Part shown: positions 9,448 to 18,951 of the stretch, piece after piece
How the letters are laid out: every line of letters begins with the position of its first letter
Numbering within the stretch: position 1 is the first letter of the stretch
Source of the DNA: Pelagihabitans sp963710535
GTDB taxonomy: Bacteria > Bacteroidota > Bacteroidia > Flavobacteriales > Flavobacteriaceae
Direction: 5' to 3'
DNA length: 64,000 bases
NCBI GenBank assembly: GCA_963710535.1
Contig: CAVQAW010000008.1
Span: 577,225 to 641,224, forward strand
Program-made: the position numbers and the translations under genes
Notes under the pieces: generated by a model
The model's database searches: none
Told to the model about the DNA's origin: nothing
What the model saw: the letters and a program-made list of their open reading frames with translations, nothing else

Positions 9448-10707
9448 ATGAACAACATCATTTGCTTTATGATTTTGCTTGGCACTGCAATAGGTCAGGG
9501 TCAAATGCTTTTTAAGCCCGACCGTGTTTTTGATGGCGCCACGGTGCACCCCGACTGGGTGGTTCTGGTGGAAGGCGAAGTGATTACCTATGTGGGGTCG
9601 CCGACCGGATTGAAAACCCCAAAGGGAACCCAAGAAATGCCTTTGAAGAACATGACGTTGATGCCCGGCATCATTGAAGGGCATTCCCATCTTTTGCTAC
9701 ACCCTTATAACGAGACGGACTGGAACGACCAAGTGCTCAAAGAGTCTCCTGTGGAACGGGCAATCCGGGGTACGGTACACGCCAAAAATTCTTTGATGGC
9801 CGGTATCACCACTGTACGAGATCTTGGATCCGAAGGCGCGGGTTATGCAGACGTATCGCTTAAAAAGACCATCGACCAAGGAATAGTGGCCGGACCCAGA
9901 ATGCTTGTTGCCGGACCGGCGATTGTGGCGACCGGCGCATATGGGCCAAAAGGGTTCCATGATGGGGTAACGGTGCCCCTTGGTGCTGAAGCCGTAAGCG
10001 GTGTTGACGAAGCGATAAGGACTGTGAGACGACAATTGGGAAATGGGGCCGATTTTATTAAAATCTATGCCGATTACCGTTGGGGTGCCGGGGAACCCTC
10101 CCAGCCCACATTCCTTTCCAGCGAAATTGACGCGATGGTCGCCGCGGCAACCAGTGCTGGGAGATATGTGGTGGCCCATGCCAGTACCCCCGAAGGTATG
10201 CGACGTGCCATTTTAGGCGGGGTAGAGACCATTGAACATGGTGATGGGGGAACTGAGGAAATTTTTGGACTGATGAAGGAGCGGGGCATTGCCCTTTGCC
10301 CTACCCTGGCCGCTGGTGATGCCATTGCACGTTACGGTGGGTGGAAAAAAGGCATTGATCCGGAACCCATTCGCATTGGGGAGAAGCGGGCTTCTTTCAG
10401 ACGGGCATTGGATTCTGGGGTGACCATTGCTTTTGGCGGTGACGTTGGCGTATTTTCCCATGGTGCGAACTATCTTGAAATGGAACTGATGGTCGATTAT
10501 GGAATGTCGCCCATGGAGGTCTTAAAGGCCGCGACCTCGGTCAACGCCGAGGTCTTTCACCTGGAAAAATTGGGGAAACTTGAAAAAAATTACTTGGCAG
10601 ACCTGATTGCCGTCCCTGGTGATCCCACCAAAAATATCGAGGCCATGCGCCAGGTGAAACTGGTGTTGAAAAACGGGGTGGTCTATAAAAATGAAGTTTC
10701 AAATTGA
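9448..10707 (+). CDS. Secreted amidohydrolase (imidazolonepropionase-like)
   Basis: A 419-residue metal-dependent hydrolase from the ATG at 9448, which opens a clean signal peptide (MNNIICFMILLGTAIGQ). The open frame continues upstream to a GTG at 9334, but that would bury the signal sequence. The motifs run in the expected order: EGHSHLL for the first metal pair, a probable carboxylated Lys in FIKIYADY, His in VVAHAST and TIEHGDG, and Asp in FGGDVGVF. The C-terminal half ends in DLIAVPGDPTKNIEAM, as in Xaa-Pro dipeptidase-like and imidazolonepropionase-like members. It is followed after 6 bases by a methyltransferase gene, so the two are probably co-transcribed. Confidence 0.85.
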   Translation: MNNIICFMILLGTAIGQGQMLFKPDRVFDGATVHPDWVVLVEGEVITYVGSPTGLKTPKGTQEMPLKNMTLMPGIIEGHSHLLLHPYNETDWNDQVLKESPVERAIRGTVHAKNSLMAGITTVRDLGSEGAGYADVSLKKTIDQGIVAGPRMLVAGPAIVATGAYGPKGFHDGVTVPLGAEAVSGVDEAIRTVRRQLGNGADFIKIYADYRWGAGEPSQPTFLSSEIDAMVAAATSAGRYVVAHASTPEGMRRAILGGVETIEHGDGGTEEIFGLMKERGIALCPTLAAGDAIARYGGWKKGIDPEPIRIGEKRASFRRALDSGVTIAFGGDVGVFSHGANYLEMELMVDYGMSPMEVLKAATSVNAEVFHLEKLGKLEKNYLADLIAVPGDPTKNIEAMRQVKLVLKNGVVYKNEVSN

Positions 10708-10713
10708 TCGTTC

Positions 10714-11319
10714 ATGGCCAAGAACGATGAGCAGAGTTATTGGACCCAACGCTATATCGATGGGCATATGGGTTGGAATATCGGCTATCCGTCGACCCCT
10801 ATAAAAACTTACGTAGACCATCTCAACAACAAGGATATTTCCATTTTGATCCCGGGTGCCGGAAATGCCTATGAAGCGGAGTATCTATGGGAACAAGGCT
10901 TCCGGAATGTCGATGTGCTCGATATTGCTTCGCTCCCTATTGAAAAATTCATGCAAAGAAATCCAAGCTTTCCCAAAAATCAATTGTACACAAAGGATTT
11001 TTTTATGCACCAAGGGCAATATGACCTGATCTTGGAACAGACATTTTTCTGCTCCCTGATTCCCTCAGATAAAAATAGGTTCGCCTATGCCGAAAAAATG
11101 GCCCAATTGCTCAAACCTAGCGGTAAATTGGTGGGTGTATGGTTCGATATTCCATTAACCTCGGACATGGAAAAAAGGCCTTTTGGCGGTGATAAGGCTT
11201 TATACCTCACATATCTCGAGCCCTATTTTTCGGTCAAGAGCTTTGAGCGATGTTACAATTCCATCCCGCCAAGACAAGGCCATGAGCTTTTTGGCATCTT
11301 TGAAAAAAAAAGGTGCTGA
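10714..11319 (+). CDS. TPMT-family SAM-dependent methyltransferase
   Basis: A 201-residue cytosolic methyltransferase of the thiopurine S-methyltransferase/TPMT-like group. The N-terminal YWTQRYIDGHMGWNIGYPS pattern (tryptophan-rich substrate lid) and the SAM-binding ILIPGAGNAYEAEYL motif are characteristic, followed by an acidic residue after the second strand (VDVLDIA) and the aromatic EQTFFCSLIP segment. Members methylate sulfur, selenium or tellurium compounds or halides; the acceptor here is not evident. It begins 6 bases after the amidohydrolase stop, which suggests translational coupling. Confidence 0.85.
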   Translation: MAKNDEQSYWTQRYIDGHMGWNIGYPSTPIKTYVDHLNNKDISILIPGAGNAYEAEYLWEQGFRNVDVLDIASLPIEKFMQRNPSFPKNQLYTKDFFMHQGQYDLILEQTFFCSLIPSDKNRFAYAEKMAQLLKPSGKLVGVWFDIPLTSDMEKRPFGGDKALYLTYLEPYFSVKSFERCYNSIPPRQGHELFGIFEKKRC

Positions 11320-11399
11320 AACCGCCATTTAAACTATCGATATTGCCCCTGTGGCAGTCAATCCTTTGGGCCGGTTTTCGGTTATTCGACAAAAGTCTT

Positions 11400-11407
11400 T
11401 ATATTTC
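11400..11407 (+). promoter_or_regulatory. Candidate -7 element upstream of the BNR propeller gene
   Basis: TATATTTC (7 of 8 to TAnnTTTG) ends 16 bases before the ATG at 11424, giving a short leader as is common in Flavobacteria. No clear TTG lies at the expected upstream distance. Confidence 0.35.
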
Positions 11408-11423
11408 CGCCCGTTAAACCAAA

Positions 11424-14400
11424 ATGTTCCCAATGTTCAAAAATTGTTTCCTCCTCACGGTGCTTTTTGCATCCCTGACCACTTTTTCCCAAGATTTCAA
11501 AATGGAACTCCTGCAAGACCTCAAGCCAAGAAATATTGGTCCAGGGGGGATGAGCGGGCGTGTTACCGCGATCGATGCCGTGAATGACGACCCAGATGTG
11601 ATGTACGTTGGTACAGCGTCGGGCGGGCTTTGGAAATCGACCTCTGGGGGTATAAAATGGGATCCCATTTTTGACAAGGAGGCCACAGCCTCTATCGGGG
11701 CCGTGGCCATTCAACAGTCGAACCCCTCGGTAATCTGGGTGGGCACTGGCGAAGGCAACCCCCGGAACAGCCTCAACGGAGGTTATGGGGTTTATAAGTC
11801 ACTGGATGGCGGGAAAAGCTGGACCTTGATGGGGCTTGAAAAAACCAGGCACATCCACCGCATCAAGATCGATCCCATGAACCCCAATACGGTTTATGTG
11901 GGGGCCATAGGTTCGCCTTGGGGCGCACATCCCGAACGGGGCGTTTTCAAGACCACCGATGGGGGCGAGACCTGGGAGAAGGTGCTTTTTGTGAACAACA
12001 GCACAGGTGTTGCCGATTTGGTGATGGATCCCACCAATCCCAATAAATTGATTGCAGCCATGTGGGAACACAAAAGGGAGCCTTGGTTCTTTAAATCCGG
12101 GGGAGCGGGAAGCGGACTTTACATGACGCACGATGGTGGTAAAAATTGGAAAAAATTAACGGAAGATGATGGGCTCCCCCAAGGGGAACTAGGTAGGATC
12201 GGGGTCGCCATTGCGGCCAACAGGCCCAATATTGTATATGCCCTGATCGAAGCCAAAAAAAATGCCTTGTACAAATCGGAAGATGGTGGTTTTAAATGGA
12301 AGAAAATCAACGATAAGGATGACATCGGCAACCGGCCCTTTTACTATTCCGAAATTTATGTCGATCCCCAAAATGAGAACAGGGTCTACTCGGTGTTCAC
12401 CTATATCAACGTATCGGAGGACGGGGGCAAAAGTTTTGCCGAGTTGATGCCCGCCTATCGTGCCGATAATGGCGTGCATCCCGACCATCATGCCTGGTGG
12501 ATTCATCCCAAAAATGGCCAGTTCATGATGGATGGCAACGATGGGGGCATGAACATTACCAAAGATGGGGGCAGGTCGTGGCGTTTTATCGGCAATTTGC
12601 CCGTAGCCCAATTTTACCATATCAATACCGACAATGAATTCCCATACAATGTGTATGGTGGATTGCAAGACAATGGTTCTTGGCGGGGGCCCGCTTATGT
12701 TTGGAAGGCCCAGGGCATTCGCAACAGCTATTGGCAGGAAATCGCCTTTGGAGACGGTTTCGATGTCGTCCCAGACCTTGAAAATTCTCAATATGGCTAC
12801 GCGATGAGCCAACAAGGATACGTTTCAAGGTACGATCATATCACGGGCAACAATTATATCGTTCGCCCTACCCCGCCCGATGCGGAAACCAAATTGCGGT
12901 TCAACTGGAACGCGGCCATCGGTCAAGATCCATTTGATCCGGGCACGGTATATTTTGGGAGTCAATTTGTTCATAAAAGCAAGGACAAAGGCTTGACCTG
13001 GCAAGTGATATCCCCTGATTTGACCACCAATGACCCCGAAAAACAAAAGCAAAGTGAAAGTGGCGGGCTCACCATGGACGCCACCGGCGCGGAGAACCAT
13101 TGCACCCTCTTGGTGATCGAGCCATCACCCATCGAAAAGGATATGCTCTGGGTCGCTTCAGATGACGGCCGAGTGCATTACACCCAAAACGGTGGCACCA
13201 CCTGGACAGAGGTAACTCAAAATATAAAAGGCTTACCGTCAGGTAGTTGGATTCCACAGATTAAAGCATCGAATAAAAACAAAGGGGAAGCCTTGCTCGT
13301 GGCCAACAACTACCGCCGGTTCGATTATACGCCCTATGCCTATCGTACCAAAAACTATGGAAAATCGTGGGAACGAATTGTGGATGCCGGTGACGTGGGC
13401 ACTTATACGCTTTCAATCGTCGAGGATCTGGAAAACCCCAACCTGATTTTTTTGGGCACCGATGACGGGCTCTTTATTTCGTTCGATGCAGGCGTTGTTT
13501 GGCAAAAATGGACCGAAGGTTTTCCAACGGTTTCCACCAAAGACCTGGTGATCCATCCCAGGGAACATGATCTGGTGATCGCGACCTTTGGCCGGGCCGT
13601 TTGGGTCTTGGATGACATACGGCCATTGAGGGCCTTGGCGGCCGATCGATCGATCCTCCAAAAAGAAATCAAGATCTTTACCCCTCCAATAGCCTATCAA
13701 GCCTCCTATCAGCAGCCTACAGGAAGCAGGTTCGGTGCGGATGCGGAATATAACGCGGAAAACAGAAAATCGGGGGCCATGCTCACCTATTATCTGCGGG
13801 AAGGACGGCAGAAGAAAGATCCTGATATCAAAAAGGACAATGATTTGGTCGTTACCGAGGATATGGAGACCGCAACGGAAGGCGGCAAAACTGAAGTTGT
13901 AATGGCTGAGGAAGAAAGCGAAACCACCTCAGCGGCCAAACCGAAAACAAAAGACTCGCTTTCGGTGATGATCTTTGATGGGGAAAGACTGATCCGAACC
14001 ATGAAATTCAAAACTCCGGAGAAGGCCGGATTTCATCGAATTTACTGGGAAATGGAAGAAAAGGGCCCCGATCGCCCTTCCAGAAAACTGAACAAGAACC
14101 CAAGGGAGTTTGGAGGCATAAACGCAAAACCGGGCATATACAAGGTGAAACTCGAAATGGGCGAAACCACGGATGAAACCCTGCTGGAAGTGAAATCAGA
14201 CCCTAGATTGGATATTTCGAGGAACAACATTGACCAAGTGCATGAAACTTCAAAGAAATTGGACAGCTATACACAGCTCGCTGCCGATGCCACAAAACAA
14301 TTGGTCGAAAGCAAACTGATTGCGGAACAATATCAAAAAGACCTAAAAGCATTGGATGAAAAGCAATATAAAGATCAAATCGACGCTTCCAAAGACATGG

Positions 14401-14705
14401 TCAAGGAAATTGATTCCCTGATCGATAGGTATTTGGGCAAGGAAGATAAAAGGCAAGGCATTACCCGCAATCCTGAAATTACGGTGATGACACGCATTTA
14501 TGACGCAAGGAGCTATGTGGGCAGCAGGCAATCGGGCATTACCGAAACGGAAAAAAGACTGCTTCGGTTTGCAGAAGAGGAGCTCCAAAACACCCTCCAA
14601 AAAACAAATGCGTTCTTTAACGAATCATGGAAAGATTATAGGAAAAACATGGAAACAGTGAGCGCATCTCCGTTCAAGGAGGTAAAGATCTTTACGGTGC
14701 AATAG
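11424..14705 (+). CDS. Sortilin/VPS10-like BNR (Asp-box) beta-propeller protein, secreted
   Basis: A 1093-residue secreted protein with a signal peptide ending near FSQDF. About eleven Asp-box motifs of the S/T-x-D-x-G-x-x-W kind are visible between residues 70 and 700, for example SLDGGKSW, TTDGGETW, THDGGKNW, TKDGGRSW and TQNGGTTW, so the core is one or two large beta-propellers as in sortilin or xyloglucanase-type folds. An acidic, low-complexity linker (about 805-850) leads to an FlgD-like beta segment (MKFKTPEKAGFHRIYWEMEE) and a helical C-terminus. Such proteins are often named glycosyl hydrolase, but no catalytic residues can be assigned; a binding or peptidase-partner role is equally possible. 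No T9SS sorting domain is seen. Confidence 0.85.
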   Translation: MFPMFKNCFLLTVLFASLTTFSQDFKMELLQDLKPRNIGPGGMSGRVTAIDAVNDDPDVMYVGTASGGLWKSTSGGIKWDPIFDKEATASIGAVAIQQSNPSVIWVGTGEGNPRNSLNGGYGVYKSLDGGKSWTLMGLEKTRHIHRIKIDPMNPNTVYVGAIGSPWGAHPERGVFKTTDGGETWEKVLFVNNSTGVADLVMDPTNPNKLIAAMWEHKREPWFFKSGGAGSGLYMTHDGGKNWKKLTEDDGLPQGELGRIGVAIAANRPNIVYALIEAKKNALYKSEDGGFKWKKINDKDDIGNRPFYYSEIYVDPQNENRVYSVFTYINVSEDGGKSFAELMPAYRADNGVHPDHHAWWIHPKNGQFMMDGNDGGMNITKDGGRSWRFIGNLPVAQFYHINTDNEFPYNVYGGLQDNGSWRGPAYVWKAQGIRNSYWQEIAFGDGFDVVPDLENSQYGYAMSQQGYVSRYDHITGNNYIVRPTPPDAETKLRFNWNAAIGQDPFDPGTVYFGSQFVHKSKDKGLTWQVISPDLTTNDPEKQKQSESGGLTMDATGAENHCTLLVIEPSPIEKDMLWVASDDGRVHYTQNGGTTWTEVTQNIKGLPSGSWIPQIKASNKNKGEALLVANNYRRFDYTPYAYRTKNYGKSWERIVDAGDVGTYTLSIVEDLENPNLIFLGTDDGLFISFDAGVVWQKWTEGFPTVSTKDLVIHPREHDLVIATFGRAVWVLDDIRPLRALAADRSILQKEIKIFTPPIAYQASYQQPTGSRFGADAEYNAENRKSGAMLTYYLREGRQKKDPDIKKDNDLVVTEDMETATEGGKTEVVMAEEESETTSAAKPKTKDSLSVMIFDGERLIRTMKFKTPEKAGFHRIYWEMEEKGPDRPSRKLNKNPREFGGINAKPGIYKVKLEMGETTDETLLEVKSDPRLDISRNNIDQVHETSKKLDSYTQLAADATKQLVESKLIAEQYQKDLKALDEKQYKDQIDASKDMVKEIDSLIDRYLGKEDKRQGITRNPEITVMTRIYDARSYVGSRQSGITETEKRLLRFAEEELQNTLQKTNAFFNESWKDYRKNMETVSASPFKEVKIFTVQ

Positions 14706-14845
14706 TGAGGAAACTCCCAAAACACCGATAATGCCTTTGTCGGAGCTGATTTTTGATTGGGTTGGGGTGCCTCCCGACCAGCATGGGTTGCTTAGCTTTA
14801 AACCTTATGATTTTGCAAAAAAATCTAGTTGCTTACCTTCGCAAT

Positions 14846-15568
14846 ATGAAATATTTTAAAAGATACCTCGTCTTGGTTTCTTCGATTATGGCGCCTTTCG
14901 CCGTAGCCGCCCAGGAAACCGGGGAAAACGAATTGGGTTCCTGGTTCATGTACTTCGGCACCAACACGATTGCCGAAAAATGGAGCGTCCACACAGAGGT
15001 GCAGCAGCGCTATTACGAAATGGCCGGCAATTTCAACCAGCTGCTCCTTAGAACGGGCATGAACTACCATCTCGATAGCGATGCCATCGCTACCTTGGGT
15101 TATGCCTATATCGCAACCGACGGTACTTTTGAGGAGAGCGCTACCGATATCGATGCCAGGGAACACCGAATCTTCGGGCAGTTTATACTCAAGGACCAAG
15201 TGGGCAAGTTCGCCTTCGAGCATCGTTACCGCTTGGAGCAACGCTTTTTGGATTCCGGAACAAACAGCAACACCGAATACCGGGCGCGTTATCGCCTTCA
15301 GGTCACCCTGCCCTTGACCCAGGTTTTCTTTCTGAACTTCTACGATGAGATTTTCCTGAACCTTCAAGGGAATCCCTTTGGGCAAAACCGTTTGTACGGG
15401 GCTTTGGGCATAAAAATCGATCCTGCATTGAGCGTTCAGGCCGGTTACCTTAAAAATCATTTTACGGGCGCGCACTTTGACCGGTTGCAGTTAGGTATTT
15501 TCTATAATCCCGACCTAAGGGACATATTCCAAAAAAAGGCAAATGGGACTTCAAAAAGTAAACTTTAA
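14846..15568 (+). CDS. DUF2490 domain-containing outer-membrane-type protein
   Basis: A 240-residue protein with a signal peptide (APFAVAAQ) and alternating hydrophobic/polar strands typical of a small outer-membrane beta-barrel; the LGSWFMYFG start, HRYRLEQRF centre and short last strand match DUF2490. An in-frame ATG at 14753 exists, but the 31 extra residues would precede the signal peptide, so I use the ATG at 14846. The end overlaps the following hydrolase-OsmC gene by 26 bases, so the two are likely translated from one message. The function of DUF2490 is unknown. Confidence 0.85.
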   Translation: MKYFKRYLVLVSSIMAPFAVAAQETGENELGSWFMYFGTNTIAEKWSVHTEVQQRYYEMAGNFNQLLLRTGMNYHLDSDAIATLGYAYIATDGTFEESATDIDAREHRIFGQFILKDQVGKFAFEHRYRLEQRFLDSGTNSNTEYRARYRLQVTLPLTQVFFLNFYDEIFLNLQGNPFGQNRLYGALGIKIDPALSVQAGYLKNHFTGAHFDRLQLGIFYNPDLRDIFQKKANGTSKSKL

Positions 15569-16757
15569 AAATGCATCGGGACAATCCTTGGTAGGGCGAT
15601 TGGAACTACCTCCCGATAGCCATCCCCATAACTTTGCCATATTTGCCCATTGCTTCACCTGCAATAAGAATTTCACTGCCACAAAGAACATCGCAAATGC
15701 GCTTTCTTCCAGTGGGTTCGGGGTGCTTCGGTTCGATTTTACGGGATTGGGCGATAGTTCCGGTGACTTTTCAGAAACCGACTTTTCTGGAAACGTTGAA
15801 GATTTGGTGGCGGCCGCCGATTTTTTGGCAAAAAATTATAGGGCGCCGACCTTGTTGGTAGGCCATTCTTTGGGCGGTGCCGCCATTATTTTTGCGGCGG
15901 CGAAAATCAAATCGGTAAAGGCATTGGCCACCATAGCTGCGCCATCAGACCCTGCCCATGTGCAACAACTGATCAAAAGCGACCTTGAGGAAATCATCGC
16001 GAAAGGAAAGGCCACGGTGCGTTTGGCGGGAAGGGATTTTACCATTAAAAAAGAATTCCTGGATGATTTGCAACAGAAATCGCTGCCAGAGGCGGTAGGA
16101 CGCTTGCGCAAGCCCCTATTGATCTTGCATTCTCCTCAGGACAAGATCGTTGGCGTTAAAAACGCGGAAGATATTTATCGCTCTGCCCGACATCCGAAAA
16201 GCTTTGTTTCTTTGGACGGGGCAGACCACCTCTTAACGGATAAAAAAGATTCCCGTTATGCGGGAAAAGTCATTGCGGGCTGGGCCCAACGTTATCTCGA
16301 CCTACCCGAAGACCCTCTTTTGCAAACAGATCAACAAGTGGTGGCAAGTCTCGATTCAGAAGATGGCTTTACCACTACGTTGAAGGTGGGCAAACATTAT
16401 TTGACCGCTGATGAACCTATCGAAGCAGGCGGCAACGACTTCGGGCCTTCTCCTTATGAATTGTTGTCTGCTGGGCTTTCGGCCTGTACGGCCATGACGG
16501 TTCAAATGTACACCAAACGAAAAGGGTGGCCATTGGAAAATATTGAAGTGCACACCTCGTATGGCAAATCCTATGCTATTGATTGTGAAGCCTGCGAATC
16601 GCCACAAGCCAAGATCGACACTTTTCAGCGAGAGATAAAATTGACAGGCGCGCTAGACGATGTTCAAGTAAAAAGAATCCTCGAAATAGCCGATAAATGC
16701 CCGGTACATCGAACACTACAAAGCGAAACCCAAATTATCACCAAATTGATCGAATAA
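15543..16757 (+). CDS. Alpha/beta hydrolase-OsmC fusion protein
   Basis: A 404-residue cytosolic two-domain protein. Residues 1-255 form an alpha/beta hydrolase with the nucleophile elbow VGHSLGG (Ser at about 109), a probable Asp in HSPQDKIVG and a His in DGADHLL. Residues about 265-404 form an OsmC/Ohr domain with one redox Cys in AGLSACTAMT (about 313) and the second in DKCPVHRTL (about 385). OsmC proteins reduce organic hydroperoxides; the hydrolase part could release or detoxify esters. This fusion is known in several bacterial groups. It overlaps the DUF2490 gene and lies just upstream of sodC, so an oxidative-stress grouping is plausible but inferred. Confidence 0.9.
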   Translation: MGLQKVNFKNASGQSLVGRLELPPDSHPHNFAIFAHCFTCNKNFTATKNIANALSSSGFGVLRFDFTGLGDSSGDFSETDFSGNVEDLVAAADFLAKNYRAPTLLVGHSLGGAAIIFAAAKIKSVKALATIAAPSDPAHVQQLIKSDLEEIIAKGKATVRLAGRDFTIKKEFLDDLQQKSLPEAVGRLRKPLLILHSPQDKIVGVKNAEDIYRSARHPKSFVSLDGADHLLTDKKDSRYAGKVIAGWAQRYLDLPEDPLLQTDQQVVASLDSEDGFTTTLKVGKHYLTADEPIEAGGNDFGPSPYELLSAGLSACTAMTVQMYTKRKGWPLENIEVHTSYGKSYAIDCEACESPQAKIDTFQREIKLTGALDDVQVKRILEIADKCPVHRTLQSETQIITKLIE

Positions 16758-16791
16758 GTGGTCCCGGCCAACAAATCTATTTAAGAATAGA

Positions 16792-16822
16792 TTGACAAGG
16801 TTATCTATATTGCTTAACTTTA
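16792..16822 (+). promoter_or_regulatory. Candidate promoter of sodC
   Basis: TTG at 16792-16794, a 20-base spacer and TAACTTTA at 16815-16822 (7 of 8 matches to the Bacteroidetes -7 element). The transcript would start close to 16828 and give a leader of about 17 bases before the ATG at 16845. Confidence 0.5.
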
Positions 16823-16844
16823 GGGCTTACAAAAATTGGAACCT

Positions 16845-17429
16845 ATGAAAATATTAAAAGTCTTGGCGATCGGATTGACAGTGGTTGCCACCTACAGTTG
16901 TAAAGAAGTGAAAAAAGAGGCCAAAGAGGCCGGGGATGAAATGGAAAATGCCGTAAAGGAATTGCAGGAAGTGAAGGTCGAGACGGTTAAATTCGCGATG
17001 GAGCCTAAAAGCGACAGCAATGTGAAAGGAGAGGTAAGCTTTACCGATGAAAACGGACAGGTGAAAATGACAGCGAACTTCACTGGGCTCACCCCAGGGG
17101 AGCATGCAATCCATATCCATGAAAAGGCCGATTGTTCGGCTGCCGACGGAACCTCGACCGGGGGCCATTGGAACCCGACCAACGAACCCCACGGCAAATG
17201 GGGCGCAGCCGAAGGTTATCACAAAGGGGATATCGGTAATTTTGTGGCCAACGCTGATGGCACGGGATCTGTTGAATTCGATACCGATCAATGGTGCCTT
17301 GGATGCGGTGACCCCAATAAAGATTTGATCGGTAAAGGCGTTATCGTCCACCAAGGCTTAGATGACTTTACCACCCAGCCCACTGGAAATGCGGGCGGTC
17401 GTATCAGCTGTGCCGGAATCATTCAATAA
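16845..17429 (+). CDS. sodC: Cu/Zn superoxide dismutase lipoprotein
   Basis: A 194-residue exported lipoprotein (ATYSCKE, Cys 19) that would dismutate superoxide in the periplasm or at the outer membrane. The metal ligands are in place: H90 and H92 in HAIHIHE, bridging H108 in GGHWNP, H116, H126 and D129 in GYHKGDIGN, and H169 in VIVHQG. The structural disulfide (C97 with C189) and active-site Arg (R186 in GGRISC) are present. A Lys/Glu-rich segment (20-45) separates the lipid anchor from the domain. A WCLGCGDP segment at 150-157 puts an extra CxxC just before the last copper ligand, which I do not recall as typical. A TTG at 16836 is also in frame; the ATG at 16845 fits the promoter better. 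Confidence 0.93.
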   Translation: MKILKVLAIGLTVVATYSCKEVKKEAKEAGDEMENAVKELQEVKVETVKFAMEPKSDSNVKGEVSFTDENGQVKMTANFTGLTPGEHAIHIHEKADCSAADGTSTGGHWNPTNEPHGKWGAAEGYHKGDIGNFVANADGTGSVEFDTDQWCLGCGDPNKDLIGKGVIVHQGLDDFTTQPTGNAGGRISCAGIIQ

Positions 17430-17448
17430 AATAAAAACAAGATATCAT

Positions 17449-17475
17449 GGACCGTCTTCAAGGGCGGTCCTTTTT
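17449..17475 (+). terminator. Rho-independent terminator after sodC
   Basis: An 8-bp stem (17449-17456 with 17463-17470, one G-T pair), 6-base loop and a run of five T. It separates sodC from the sigma factor gene. Confidence 0.8.
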
Positions 17476-17504
17476 AATGTTGCACCGCTACCCTTAAACA
17501 ACGC

Positions 17505-18035
17505 ATGCAGTTAGAGCTACTGATCGAACGTTTTCAACAAAAAGATACCCAAGCTTTTGGGCGCTTGCACGAGATGTATGCCCAAAACATCTGTGGGGTG
17601 ATCAATACCATCGTAAACGATGAAGTTCTCGCACAAGAGTTATGCCAGGATGTATTCGTGAAGGTCTGGAACAATGCCCACACCTATAGTGCCGCAAAAG
17701 GCCGTTTTTTTACGTGGCTTTTAAATATAGCCCGGAATACGGCCATTGACGAAGTACGATCCAAGTCCTATAAAAATCAAAAAAAGAACCTCTCGGCAGA
17801 TTACTTCGTAGGTATGCTTGAAGAGGATGATGGGAATGAGCCAAGGGTCGACCCAAAAACACTTAAAAAACTGGTCTTAAATCTAAAGGAAAAGTGCATT
17901 CAGATCATCGAGCTTTTATATTTTAAGGGATATACACAAAAAGACGCCGCCAAGGAACTTCAGATTCCCTTGGGGACCGTAAAAACCCGTAATCGGGCGT
18001 GTATCTCGCAAATCAGGGAAAACATGAATCTATAG
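17505..18035 (+). CDS. ECF-type RNA polymerase sigma factor
   Basis: A 176-residue sigma-70 factor with only regions 2 and 4. Region 2 (about 5-85) includes LCQDVFVKVWNNAHTY and the FFTWLLNIARNTAIDEVR segment that binds core and the -10 element; region 4 (about 120-172) has the helix-turn-helix YTQKDAAKELQIPLGTVKTR. It is followed after one base by an RskA-like membrane anti-sigma factor, which must control its release. The regulon is unknown, but sodC and the OsmC fusion lie directly upstream and could belong to it. Confidence 0.92.
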   Translation: MQLELLIERFQQKDTQAFGRLHEMYAQNICGVINTIVNDEVLAQELCQDVFVKVWNNAHTYSAAKGRFFTWLLNIARNTAIDEVRSKSYKNQKKNLSADYFVGMLEEDDGNEPRVDPKTLKKLVLNLKEKCIQIIELLYFKGYTQKDAAKELQIPLGTVKTRNRACISQIRENMNL

Positions 18036-18036
18036 C

Positions 18037-18831
18037 ATGGATGTAGAGAAATACATATCTTCTGGTATACTGGAACTCTATGTAGCCGGACTGCTTTCAG
18101 AAAAGGAAAATCTGGAGGTGCACCGATACGCCATGGAATACCCTCAAATAAAATCGGAGATCGAGGCCATTGAAGCTGCGGTCATGGCCGTGGCTCGAAC
18201 CGCTTCCCCCGATAAGAAGATTTCCTTCGATGGCATTGCCGGGCGTTTGCAAGGACCCAGGGAAACCAAAGTGGTTCCCTTAGAGGCTAAATCGGGCAAT
18301 TGGACCACCTATTTGGGATGGGCGGCATCGGTAATGTTGGCGATCGGGTTATTTTGGATGTACACCGAAAATCAAAAACTACGCTCTGAAAATGAGTTGG
18401 CGGAGAAAAACAACGACATGCTCGAACAACAAATTGCCGACGCCAACCTGTCGCTCGAAAACACCCAAAACCTTTTGGCCCTGCTGCGCGACAAGAACGT
18501 GAAAGTGGTTCCTTTGGGCGGTCAGGAAGTATCCCCTACCTCCTACGCCAAAGCGTATTGGAACAAGCAAGATCAAAAACTTTTTATAGATGCAATAGGC
18601 CTACCGGAGCCTCCGGATGGAATGGTGTACCAGGTATGGTCGCTTAAGCTGAATCCGCTTACGCCCACCAGTGTAGGCCTGTTGGAAGACTTCCAAATGG
18701 ACAATAATAAGGTATTTGCCCTCAACAACCCCAATGATTCCGAAGCTTTCGGAATTACCTTGGAACCTGCAGGGGGAAGCGAATCCCCCAATTTGGAACA
18801 GCTGTATGCCCTAGGGGCCGTCACTTCCTAA
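18037..18831 (+). CDS. Anti-sigma factor, RskA-like
   Basis: A 264-residue single-pass membrane protein. An N-terminal cytosolic part (about 1-85, with ISSGILELYVAGLLSEKE as the anti-sigma start) should bind the sigma factor encoded just upstream. One membrane helix (about 90-108, LGWAASVMLAIGLFWMY) is followed by a coiled coil (about 110-150) and a C-terminal periplasmic RskA domain with GMVYQVWSL and the usual final ALGAV. The single-base spacing from the sigma gene indicates co-translation. It probably responds to an envelope signal; no cleavage site can be assigned. Confidence 0.9.
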   Translation: MDVEKYISSGILELYVAGLLSEKENLEVHRYAMEYPQIKSEIEAIEAAVMAVARTASPDKKISFDGIAGRLQGPRETKVVPLEAKSGNWTTYLGWAASVMLAIGLFWMYTENQKLRSENELAEKNNDMLEQQIADANLSLENTQNLLALLRDKNVKVVPLGGQEVSPTSYAKAYWNKQDQKLFIDAIGLPEPPDGMVYQVWSLKLNPLTPTSVGLLEDFQMDNNKVFALNNPNDSEAFGITLEPAGGSESPNLEQLYALGAVTS

Positions 18832-18951
18832 GCTTTGACTTTGGGCCATTGCCTTTCCGCCCAGATTATCATATACATTCGAAACAACTCCTGCAAAAGG
18901 TTTCGAAAATGCCGAGAGGTTGAAAGCAAACATCGCAGAGGCTCAGGCAAA

